Shown here: positions 11,401-64,000 of the stretch, one piece after another
Position numbering within the stretch: the first letter of the stretch is position 1
How the letters are laid out: each line of letters begins with the position of its first letter
Source: Cynocephalus volans
Taxonomy: Eukaryota; Chordata; Mammalia; Dermoptera; Cynocephalidae
Direction of reading: 5' to 3'
Assembly: GCF_027409185.1 (NCBI RefSeq)
Contig: NC_084462.1
Coordinates: 182,208,071 to 182,272,070, forward strand
DNA: 64,000 nucleotides
Translations under genes and position numbers: made by a program
The notes under the pieces: generated by a model
Told to the model about the DNA's origin: nothing
The model's database searches: none
What the model saw: the letters and a program-made list of their open reading frames with translations, nothing else

Positions 11401-14400
11401 TCAAATATCTCCTCTCCCCCCACCCTTTGTAAGTGCGTTTTGGCACGTGGATGTCTGCCGTCCCGTCCCCAGGGTTATCTGTCTCGGTCCTCTCCTGCTG
11501 TCTTCTGAGGAGCCTTGATGTGACCACCAGGCCCCTAGGCGTTCTTCAGCTGGATCAGTCCTGATGTTTCCCTCGCTTACTCTGCTCATCCTTTCAACTA
11601 GTGCGATTTTCATATTTTATTTATATTTTCCCCTTTGTTTCTTTTAAAAAAACCTGTTCCTGTTCCTGCTCCGTACTTCTCACACCTCCCCTGTCCCTGA
11701 GGTGCTCTTGTCTTATCCAGTCTGTCTGTCCTCTGGCATCTGTGGGTGGGGTTGCCTTGCTGAGACACAGCCACGCCCTGGTGGCTGATGCCTGGACGCA
11801 GTTGGCCTGTGGCCTTACGCCCCCCGCGGTGTGGGCCCGTTGGTCAGGTGCGGTGCTCTGGGAAGGGCTGAAGAGCAGGTCCTGTCCCGACCAGTTGGGA
11901 CAAGAGGCTGGGCCCCTGGTGGTACCGGCCTCTCGTGAGCCCAGCACCGAGCAGCTCCCCTGGCCTGGCCATCACCTCCAGCCCCTGAGGCAGGAGCATA
12001 GGAGGGGGATGAGGGGGCAGGTCCTGGGGCTTGGAGTGAGTGGGGCGTGAGGGGGCACTGCAGAGTTGTCCCCTGACCCCCCGGCGATATTTCTGCTGAT
12101 ACCTGAGTCCTGGGCTGTAGTGAAGGGGCTGCCATGGTAGAGCCAAGGCCTGGGGGGATGGTGGGGGGAGACGAAGGACCCTCACACTCCCTGTATCCTC
12201 TGGCACCCTGTCCCCCACACAGAAGCCCATTCCCTCCCTCATTGAGGGCGGCCTTTACACTCGCCAGGGGCTTGTCAATGCTGTCAGTTTTAGTTCCTGG
12301 AACCCAGGAGCCTTTTAAAAAATTATTATTTTTATTTACTGAATCAAAATTGATTATACATATTTTGGGGGTTCCACATTGAGATCTATTGATCAAATCA
12401 ATATTACTAGCATATGTATTGTTACAAATCGTACTTATACTTTACGCCCCTCCTCCAATCTCTCCCCCCCCCCAATTGCCCTAGATTTCTTCCCTCCTTC
12501 TGAAGGATGATGGTTACTCTGTTGATTAGTTACCTCAATGATCTGTCCAATGCTGAGAGGTGTGATCAGGCCCCCCAATAATATCATAGAGCATGTGCTG
12601 CTTCTGTCACTCTGGAACGGGCTTTGTGGAGACAGACATCCTCTTCTTTTCTTTGGTCTCTGCTGGTGACTCTCCTTGTGTCAATGCACTGCAGTGGCTG
12701 GTGGACCATCTGCGTGGTGGTTGTGGCATCTAGCCGCTTTCACAGCAGCCATGGTTATTGCGGTGGCTGCGGTGGGCCACACACATGGAGGTGATGTTTT
12801 TGGCCTGCTTGCTCTGTGGTGCTGGCAGGTGCCTGGCTGTGGGAGGGGGGTCCGGTTCCCCAGGAGCCTTTTGCTTGTAGATTCTCAGGGGCGATGAGGC
12901 GTGCGTGGAAGGGCAATAGTCTTGGCAAGTGTCACCCCTGCCCCAAACTCTCCAAGGCTTGTCAGGTCTCGGGCTCCGTCTGGCTCCTCGCCTGAGGCTC
13001 TGCTCCCTCGACTCTCCAGCCTCGACTCCAGCTCGGAGTGCAGCGACACTGGGCTGTTCTCGTCTGGGAGCCTTTGCACAGGCTGTCCCCCACCCGCACC
13101 CCGCGCTAAGTACCCTTCCCCCGGCTGGATCCTACTCGTCCTGCTAACCTCCGCCAGGGCGCCGCGCCCCTGGCCTCGACCTCACCCTGGCCCTCTCCGT
13201 GGTCAGAGTCTGCGTCTTCCTTCCCGGGGGCCCGGGGGGCGGGGGTAGGCGCGAAGCGGGCCCGGACCACCTCGTGGCGCCGCCTCAGCTCGCGCCTCCC
13301 GTAGCTCCTGCCGCTGGATGGGGAACTCGTCCTGGCTACAGGAGCTGGATTCAGCGCTTCAGGCTCGGTCTCCGACCCGGACTGTAGCTCAGGTGAGGCA
13401 GACGGGCCGGGCCGGGCTAGGAGCGGGGCGCCCAGGGGCGGGGCTTTAGAGCGAGTCTAGGCGCGGAGCTTTGAAGGGGCGTGTCCAGGGGCGGGGCTTT
13501 AGGGCGGGTCGAGGCGCGGAGCTCTGAAGGGGCGTGTCCAGGGGCGGGGCTTTAGGGCGGGTCGAGGCGCGGAGCTTTGAAGGGGCGTGCCCAGGGGCGG
13601 GGCTCTGAAGGGGGCGTGTCTGGGGCGGGGCTTGAGGTGCGGCGTAGCGGGGCCGAGTTCCCGGCGGCGCTCAGGAGCTCGTGTCCGCCCAGGCGGCCCC
13701 GCGCTCTTCCGCGACCCGGACCGCTTTTGGTGGTATGATCCGCTCTTGTGGCGCTCCGGGGACGAGGCGCGCGGTCTCTTCTCCGTGGACGCCGAGCGCG
13801 TGCCCTGCCGCCACGACGACGTCCTCTTCCCGCCCGACGCCTCCTTCCGCGTGGGGCTGGGCCCTGGCGCCAGCCGGGCGCGCGTCCGCAGCGTCTCGGC
13901 CCTGGGCCGGGTGAGCGGGGCGGGGAGGGCTCGGGTCCCCTCGCCGCGCCCTCCCGCCCCGCCCGGTCTGCGCACGTGGAACCCTGAGTTCCGAGCGCTC
14001 AGACGACGCCTCCTCCCGCCCCCCGCAGACGTTCACGCGCGACGAGGACCTGGCCGCCTTCCTGGCGTCCCGCGCGGGCCGCCTGCGCTTCCACGGGTCG
14101 GGCGCGCTGCGCGTGGGCTCCGAGGCGTGCGCCGACCCGTCGGGCTGCGTCTGCGGCAACGCCGAGGTGAGCGCGGCCGCAGTGGGGCGCGGGGTGGGAG
14201 CCGGGCCCGCTCGCCTCTCCGGGGCGCATCGCCCTTTGTCGCTGCGCTCGGCCCTCGCCTCTCCGTGGTGACCGCCGCGCGTCCCACCCCAGGCGCAGCC
14301 GTGGATCTGCGCGGCTCTGCTCCAGCCCCTGGGCGGCCGCTGCCCCCCAGCCGCCTGCCACGACGCCCTCCTGCCTGACGGGCAGTGCTGCGACCTGTGC

Positions 14401-15504
14401 GGTGAGCGCCCCCGCCCGGCCCCTGCTTACTGCGATGGCCTGGCGGAGCCCGACTCGCTCCCCGCCTCAGTTTACCTTTCGGCCCGGGCCCGCGGCTCTG
14501 ACCCCCGTCCTCCTGCCGCAGGAGCCATCGTGTCGCTGACCCACGGCCCCGCATTTGACATGGAGCGGTACCGGGCGCGGCTGCTGGACGCCTTCCTGGC
14601 GCTGGTAATGGGGCGCATGGGGAGGAGCGTCCCCACCCCGGTCCTACTGCCTCTGCAGCCCCTGCCGGGGACCTCCCCCTCCGCAGGGTCGCCTCATGGA
14701 CGCGTCCACTCTCCTCCCACCTGTCCACCTCCTGCTCCTGCGCCGAACGTCTCCGCAGGCCAACCCTGTCCCCTCTCCCAGCCCCAGTACCAGGGGCTGC
14801 AAGTGGCCGTGTCCAAGGTGCCGCGCCCGTCCCGGCTCCGCGAGGCTGGCACGGAGATCCAGGTGGTGGTGACGGGGACCGGCACCGAGACGGGCGGCGC
14901 GGGGCGGCTGGCCCGGGCCCTCCTGGCGGACGTAGCCGAGCACGGTAACTGTCCCCCCGTCCCCGCCCCTGCTCCGGCCCGGCGGAGACTGAGCGGGCCC
15001 CTCCGTTGCAGGCGAGGAGCTCGGGGTTCTGTCGGCGGCCGTGCGGGAGTCGGGCGCGCCCGTCGGGGGCGGCGCGGCGGCGGGGCTGGCGGGCGGCGTG
15101 GCGGGCGGCGTGGCGGGCGCGCTGCTGCTGGCGCTGCTGCTGGCGGCGGCGCTGCTGCTGCTGCACCGCGCGGGGAGGCTCAGGTACGCGGGCCGGGCCG
15201 GGCCGGGGCGGGGCGGGCTGTCCCCGGGCTCACGCCGCGCGCCCCGCCCCAGGTGCAGGAGGCGCGAGGCGGCGGTCCCCGCGCCCACCGGGGCGCCCCG
15301 GGGCTTCCACAACCCGGTGTTCGACGCGGCGGCCTCCGAGGAGCCGGTGAGGGCGCGGGAGGGCGGGCTGGGGTCCGCCCCGGGGCTCGGCGCCCGACGC
15401 CGCCTGACCCTGTGTCCCCGCAGTCCCCGACCGCGACCGCCGGCAGCACCAGCCGCAGCTACTTCGTCAACCCGCTGTTTGCCGGGGCCGAGGCCGAGGC
15501 CTGA
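5379..15504 (+). CDS. AMN: AMN, amnionless (complete, 12 coding exons)
   Basis: Type I membrane protein that pairs with cubilin to form cubam, the receptor for intrinsic factor-B12 in ileum and for filtered proteins in kidney proximal tubule; loss causes Imerslund-Grasbeck syndrome (family knowledge). The twelve exons sum to 1353 nt, that is 450 residues plus stop, against 453 in human. Visible parts: signal peptide about 1-19; N-glycosylation sites NWS at 35 and NRT at 39; a cysteine-rich VWC-like module about 200-253; a Gly/Ala/Leu transmembrane helix about 363-386; and two FXNPXF endocytosis motifs, FHNPVF at 411-416 and FVNPLF at 438-443. Start chosen: ATG at 5379 with purine at -3 and G at +4, directly followed by the signal sequence. 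No break in frame is seen, so the gene looks functional. It lies tail-to-tail with CDC42BPB. Confidence 0.95.
5422..6170 (+). other. AMN intron 1, GC-rich, nothing else recognised
   Basis: 749 bases of GC-rich intron ending in CCCTCCCCAG. No repeat or RNA gene is recognised. Long open frames crossing it on both strands reflect high GC content. Confidence 0.7.
6171..6289 (+). CDS. AMN: AMN exon 2
   Basis: Completes Ala15 and encodes residues to Lys54, including [10 protein letters not shown], the two glycosylation sites NWS and NRT, and CAGGAVEF. Acceptor CCCCAG, donor GTGCCT. Confidence 0.95.
6370..6414 (+). CDS. AMN: AMN exon 3
   Basis: Fifteen codons, [15 protein letters not shown], in phase 0 on both sides. 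Acceptor TTCCTGCAG, donor GTGAGG. Human has the same short exon with two conservative changes. Confidence 0.93.
6806..7728 (+). repeat. G-rich 9-bp minisatellite in AMN intron 3
   Basis: About 0.9 kb of GGGGGAGCC units and close variants (GGGGGGAGCC, GGGGGACC, GGGGGGCAGCC), with homogeneous blocks of a CAGCCGAGG-type variant toward the 3' end. The G runs lie on the coding, non-template strand. All three frames are open, which yields artificial Gly/Glu/Pro/Arg-rich frames on both strands; they are not genes. Confidence 0.97.
7729..9239 (+). other. AMN intron 3, unique GC-rich part
   Basis: GC-rich until about 8640, then ordinary composition. No exon of AMN falls here: residue order passes from exon 3 directly to the exon at 13305. 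A short CCA-rich run lies near 9212-9242. Confidence 0.6.
9240..10950 (-). mobile_element. Old L1 fragments, antisense
   Basis: Antisense LINE-1 ORF2 remnants. On the - strand 9395-9649 reads as a reverse-transcriptase piece with [15 protein letters not shown], and 10385-10740 continues as diverged L1. Between them, about 10100-10320 looks like L1 3'UTR-type sequence. Frames are broken throughout. Confidence 0.75.
10990..11066 (-). mobile_element. tRNA-Ile-type SINE monomer, antisense
   Basis: A T-rich run (the poly(A) tail) is followed by the complement of the SINE body, with the GGTCAAGGGCTCAGATCC B-box region and CAACACCGTGTTCT. It appears truncated at its 5' end. Confidence 0.8.
11067..11640 (-). 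mobile_element. Probable old L1-family fragment, antisense
   Basis: Contains TTTGGCTGGATATAAAATTC and TTCTTCAAATAT at spacings typical of antisense L1 sequence. Strongly diverged; family not resolved. Confidence 0.45.
11641..12304 (+). other. AMN intron 3, no feature recognised
   Basis: Moderately GC-rich intron sequence without recognisable coding exon, RNA gene or repeat. Confidence 0.5.
12305..12870 (-). mobile_element. Possible retroelement 3' end, antisense, family unknown
   Basis: Begins with an AT-rich run (TTTTAAAAAATTATTATTTT) that would be a poly(A) tail on the - strand. AT-rich sequence follows, then a GTGGCTG/GGTGG-rich block. It looks like a LINE 3' region, but I do not recognise the family. 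Confidence 0.35.
13305..13392 (+). CDS. AMN: AMN exon 4
   Basis: Begins [16 protein letters not shown] and ends with the first base of Gly99. Acceptor CCCGTAG, donor GTGAGG. The second half ([13 protein letters not shown]) is less conserved with human than the first. Confidence 0.92.
13427..13640 (+). repeat. 53-bp tandem repeat with GC boxes in AMN intron 4
   Basis: CCAGGGGCGGGGCT recurs at 13432, 13485, 13538 and 13591, an exact 53-bp period; the fourth copy decays. Each unit carries GGGGCGGGGC, an Sp1/KLF-type GC box, plus GAGGCGCGGAGCT. Confidence 0.93.
13693..13910 (+). CDS. AMN: AMN exon 5
   Basis: Residues about 100-171: [18 protein letters not shown], then [23 protein letters not shown] and [11 protein letters not shown], all in step with human. 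Acceptor GCCCAG, donor GTGAGC. Confidence 0.95.
14029..14166 (+). CDS. AMN: AMN exon 6
   Basis: 46 codons, phase 0 on both sides, from [18 protein letters not shown] to [13 protein letters not shown]. It opens the cysteine-rich VWC-like module. Acceptor CCCGCAG, donor GTGAGC. Confidence 0.95.
14293..14401 (+). CDS. AMN: AMN exon 7
   Basis: Begins [17 protein letters not shown] and ends GQCCDLC, carrying the remaining cysteines of the VWC-like module. Acceptor ACCCCAG, donor GTGAGC. Confidence 0.95.
14522..14604 (+). CDS. AMN: AMN exon 8
   Basis: Encodes [19 protein letters not shown] and AFLAL. Acceptor GCCGCAG, donor GTAATG, a weaker donor than its neighbours. Confidence 0.94.
14782..14944 (+). 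CDS. AMN: AMN exon 9
   Basis: 54 codons plus one base, from [20 protein letters not shown] to [11 protein letters not shown]. Acceptor CTCCCAG, donor GTAACT. Confidence 0.94.
15012..15183 (+). CDS. AMN: AMN exon 10 (transmembrane helix)
   Basis: Encodes the juxtamembrane stretch, the membrane helix (Gly/Ala/Val, then [16 protein letters not shown], about 363-386) and the stop-transfer HRAGRLR. The helix is built from GCG/CTG/GGC runs. Acceptor TTGCAG, donor GTACGC. Confidence 0.94.
15253..15346 (+). CDS. AMN: AMN exon 11 (first FXNPXF motif)
   Basis: Cytoplasmic tail from [17 protein letters not shown] through [20 protein letters not shown] matches FXNPXF, the signal bound by the endocytic adaptors DAB2 and ARH (family knowledge). 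Acceptor GCCCCAG, donor GTGAGG. Confidence 0.93.
15424..15504 (+). CDS. AMN: AMN exon 12 (second FXNPXF motif and stop)
   Basis: Ends [15 protein letters not shown] and TGA, matching the human C-terminus. The beginning, [11 protein letters not shown], differs from human and is shorter. Acceptor CCCCGCAG; the preceding intron is only 77 bases. Confidence 0.9.
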   Translation, partial: SPTATAGSTSRSYFVNPLFAGAEAEA

Positions 15505-15642
15505 TCGGCCGCCCTCCCGCCTCCTGGCCCGCGGCGCCCGGCCGAAGGGACGGGGTCCGAGATGTGCGCTCCCCACCCCGTCCGCGCCCCCGCCCTCCTG
15601 CCCCGTGCCCCGCTGGAGGCCCAGGACAGGGCGGCCGTGCCC

Positions 15643-15648
15643 AATAAA
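15643..15648 (+). terminator. AMN: AMN poly(A) signal
   Basis: AATAAA 139 bases after the AMN stop codon. Cleavage is expected about 15-25 bases further, so the 3'UTR is only about 150-160 nt. Confidence 0.88.
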
Positions 15649-15669
15649 GGAGTTCCCTGCACCTGCCGT

Positions 15670-17888
15670 CAGCCTGGACACAGCGCCGCCTGCCCCACTC
15701 CCTGTCCCCTCCTGGCGAGGAGCCGGGAGGCCGGCCTTGCCCTCGCCGGGTCACGCAGTTGGACAGTGGGAGGGGGTCCCTGCCTGGCCGCCTGCCGGGC
15801 GCAGCCCTGGCACTCCTTGCGGGGTGGGGTGGGGCTGAGCGGGAAGCAGCCAGGAGGCTGGAGGCTCTGGGACGCGCCTGGCAGGGAAGGAGCAGGGGCA
15901 GGGAGGTGGGCTGGAGAGGGAGGGCCGGGCCGCCGCCTTCCGCACATCATGCCACGCTCCCTGGCCCAGGTCCTGCTGGGCTGGGACAGGGAGAGGGCCA
16001 GCCAGGTGAACAGGGACGGTCTTGGGCAGCAGGCTACGGATGCTGTCCTGGAGGGACAGGGTGGGCCTGTCCCCTGTGCTGGGGAACAGGGGCACAGCTG
16101 CCCCAGACAGTGCATGGAGCATGTCAGAGCGCTGCAGGGCATCCTGCTGGGCAGGCAGCATGTCCGCCCACCAGGGTATTTGGTGTTCCTTGCTGCAAGG
16201 CCAGGCCTTGCCCTCCCCGCTCTGAGGGTGGCTCTGACCTGGGGGGTGGGGGCAGCGTCAGCGCTGAGTAGCATGGAGGTGGGACACCCACCGGGCGACA
16301 GTGGGAAGGCATATCAAACAGGAATCACAGTGTGCATGTAGCACTGTACTGACACAACTGAGGTACATACAAAGAAACCCACCTGTGTGCGCAGCTTAAG
16401 CTGTAGCAAAGCGACCCCTTCTGTGTAACCAGCATCTGGGTCTGGAAGCATCACTGGCTCCCAGTCACAGCCTGGCCCCCACTTGGGGTAACCACTCCAT
16501 CGCCTTCTGACTTCGGGTTAGTTTAGCTGTTGCGGAGCTTCTCTGTCATGGAGTTTGTGCCCTTCGCGCCCCACATCTGTCCATGGCACACACTTGTGCT
16601 TTGTGTAGTTGCCATTTGTCACCCTCAGTGCTGTATACATTCCATTGTGTGGATGCCACTTGGACGCTGTGTCAGACCTGTGCACAGGCACTCCAGTCAC
16701 TTCTCACTTTAATCCTCATGCTCGCCTTGTGGGGTGCAGATGCCAAACGGGGGAGCTGAGACCAAACTGTCTGACCCCAGAGCTCCTACCCACCCCCGCA
16801 CTCACCGATGCTAACTTTCCAGCTTTTTCAGTGCTGCTGTTTCTGTCAAGTGTTTTAGAAGGCTCCTCTGTGCCTTTGTGCATCCTCCCCGTGCCCCCTT
16901 TTGGGCAGACAGAGGTCAGGTGAAGTGTCTGACTTACCAAGGAAATGGAAGCAGATCCATTTGGACCCTTCTGGGCAGAGCTTTGGAGGCTGAAGCTCCT
17001 AGTATTTGCCACGTTCCCTCCCCGGCTGTGACCCTGATGGGCCCCCCAGCCTGGGTCCTGGCCAGTGTGGGCTGTGCAGGGAGAGAAGCTCCATGTTCAC
17101 GTGGGGACGTGCTGACAGGCAGAGCTGCAGGGTCCTGAGCACCTCCCTGTGTCCCACCGTCTCACTGCCCACACTGGTGGGAGCTCGTTCTGTCCCCTTT
17201 TTACCAAGGACTAACTGGAGGTCTTAATAAGTGGCGAATACAACCCAACGCACACAGGCTGATCTCTGCCTCGGGGAAACTGACCCAATGGGGGTCAGAC
17301 CTCCCCACCAGCATCCTCCACTCCAGTGTCATCACACCCCAGCCCAAGTGTCCCCTCAAGCTCCTACCTCTCCCCTCCTGTCACCTAGGGCTACTGAGAG
17401 GCTGGAGTGCCTGAAAACGGGTGGTGCTCCTGGGCACCTTCCATTGGGCTCTTGCTTGCCAGGGGCTCCTGGGCACACCACCCTCTTCCCACCTGGTGCC
17501 ACCCAAGGCCCTTGAGGGCTCACTGCTCTCAGGCTAAAGTCCAAACTCCTAGGACTGCTCTCAGGCTAAACTCCAAACTCCTAGGCTCTGCCAAGGCCTC
17601 TTGGTGGGACCTGGAAAACCAGCAGCAGCACTTGGCCAAGTCACCCCTCCCTCTGCCATGGCCCAAGTTAGCCCTACCAGGACACAGGTGGCCCCAGGAG
17701 GCCAGATCCTGCGATGTGGACACAGCACCCTTTTGTGTGGCCTTTGAGTGAATTACCAAGAATGGCTTCTGCAGGCAAGGTGGTTTCCACTGCCTGTTGG
17801 GGAGGAATTTCCAGCTGGAGGCACTTCTGGGGAGCCCAGATGCACACAGGGCAATATGTCACCACATCCAGACAAATCGCCGAGAACT
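15670..17888. other. Intergenic spacer between the two 3' ends
   Basis: About 2.2 kb between the AMN and CDC42BPB poly(A) sites. 16320-16660 may be old LINE 3' sequence (weak). CTCAGGCTAAA-CTCCAAACTCCTAG is duplicated once at about 17527-17585. No coding exon or RNA gene recognised. Confidence 0.5.
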
Positions 17889-63097
<45,209 letters not shown>

Positions 63098-63204
63098 CTA
63101 AGACATACTGACATTACAGGAAACAAAATAGAAACAACGGCTCCAAAGCAGCAGTCATGTTTTATTTCATGGTAACTAAATGCAAACAAAAGGTAATGAA
63201 TTTT

Positions 63205-63306
63205 GGGCAGTCCAGTTAGCTCAGTTGGTTAGAGTGTGGTGCCAACACCAAGGGCCAGGATTCGATCCCTATACCAGCCAGCCGCCAAAAATAAAAACAA
63301 AAAAAA
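63205..63306 (+). mobile_element. tRNA-Ile SINE monomer, sense
   Basis: CAGTCCAGTTAGCTCAGTTGG, B box GGATTCGATCCC, CCAGCCGCCAAAAATAAAAA. Confidence 0.88.
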
Positions 63307-63414
63307 CCCCAAAGCTATGAACTTTAATTCCAGAAAGGCAAACAAGAAAATCATTAATCTTTCTACTTTTATTTGTGGTAGACTTGTTGCCACATTATGT
63401 GTAAATTTAAAAAA

Positions 63415-63780
63415 TGATAAATTTTCACCTACCAAAGTGGCAAATAATACTGATAACATACTGTGGGTGGGAATGCAGACAGGCATAGCCTTTTCAGAGT
63501 ACATTTTGCCTACACATGGTAATTCCACTTCTAGAAATTTATTTTATAGGAACAGTCAGAGAGAAAACAACACTTCATGACTGCATTATATCTTGACCAA
63601 GAAAACTGCAAATCACCTAAATGCCCATCAAAAAGGGACTTGTTAAAAAAAGATATGGTACATACACAAAGAGAAAGACATATCTCTGTGTGTCAATATA
63701 GAAAGATGCTAAAACTATAATGACCAAAAAACACGACACATGCAATGTGACCCCATGTATTTAAACATGCACGCCCACAA
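63415..63780 (+). mobile_element. Old L1 ORF2 tail, sense
   Basis: GGGTGGGAATGCAGACAGGC, CCACTTCTAGAAATTTAT and CACCTAAATGCCCATCA follow L1. Confidence 0.65.
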
Positions 63781-63869
63781 TAGGTCAAGTCTGCATGGCC
63801 ACATGCCAGGCACAGCAGAGCAGGCCTGAGGGCTGAGCCACCTGCTGTCTATGGGTCTCCTTTGGTATC

Positions 63870-64000
63870 CACAGAAAGGGCCAACAATACTACCTCCTTC
63901 CCAGGGCTGTAGTGCAGATTAAACAAGTGAATGCATGGAAGCACCTGACCGGGGCCCCACACTGCTCAGCACTCAACAATAGCAGGTGCTCGATATTAAC
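63870..64000 (+). mobile_element. MIR fragment at window end
   Basis: ACTACCTCCTTCCCAGGGCTG, then AGATTAAACAAGTGAATGC and AGCAGGTGCTCGATATT resemble the MIR 3' half. Confidence 0.6.

Noticed and set aside
14033-15681. Long - strand frames opposite AMN exons
   Set aside because: GC-rich shadow frames. The + strand codes AMN with conserved peptide and phased splice sites.

Overview
This is mammalian genomic DNA. It holds two protein-coding genes in tail-to-tail order: AMN (amnionless) complete on the + strand, and the 3' four fifths of CDC42BPB (MRCK-beta kinase) on the - strand. That is the gene order of human 14q32. Exons were placed by reading conserved peptide, GT/AG borders and codon phase. 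The 12 AMN exons join into one 450-codon frame. The 30 CDC42BPB exons join in phase from roughly residue 298 of the human protein to its stop codon. Comparisons with human proteins are from memory, not from an alignment run here.

The interspersed repeats suggest the lineage. Many copies of a SINE built only from tRNA-Ile-like units are present, as monomers and as dimers, with no tRNA-unrelated body, and several have perfect target-site duplications. This fits the CYN SINEs described from colugos (Dermoptera). No Alu or B1 element is seen. I favour a colugo at about 0.6. A horseshoe or leaf-nosed bat is the main alternative.

Layout: 1-3670 is a CpG-dense minisatellite that runs off the window start. 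3671-5000 is a C/T-rich degenerate tract containing a 46-bp tandem array. 5379-15504 is AMN; its third intron (6.9 kb) carries a 0.9-kb G-rich 9-bp minisatellite and old L1 debris, and its fourth intron carries a 53-bp array of GC boxes. 15.7-17.9 kb is the gap between the two 3' ends. 17.9-63.0 kb is CDC42BPB, from its poly(A) signal up to the exon encoding the end of the kinase domain. Its introns hold L1, L2, MIR, MaLR LTRs, MER2 and hAT fragments, a mariner nested inside an L1 and itself invaded twice, a dead HPCAL1-type retrocopy, and an (AC)33 microsatellite.

The two genes have unrelated jobs. AMN is the membrane anchor of the cubilin-amnionless (cubam) receptor of ileum and kidney tubule. 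MRCK-beta is a Cdc42 effector kinase acting on actomyosin. I see no undescribed biological system here. The most unusual features are the three GC-rich tandem arrays around the 5' half of AMN, the internal duplications of the large minisatellite, and the nested transposon stack at 19.5-23.5 kb.
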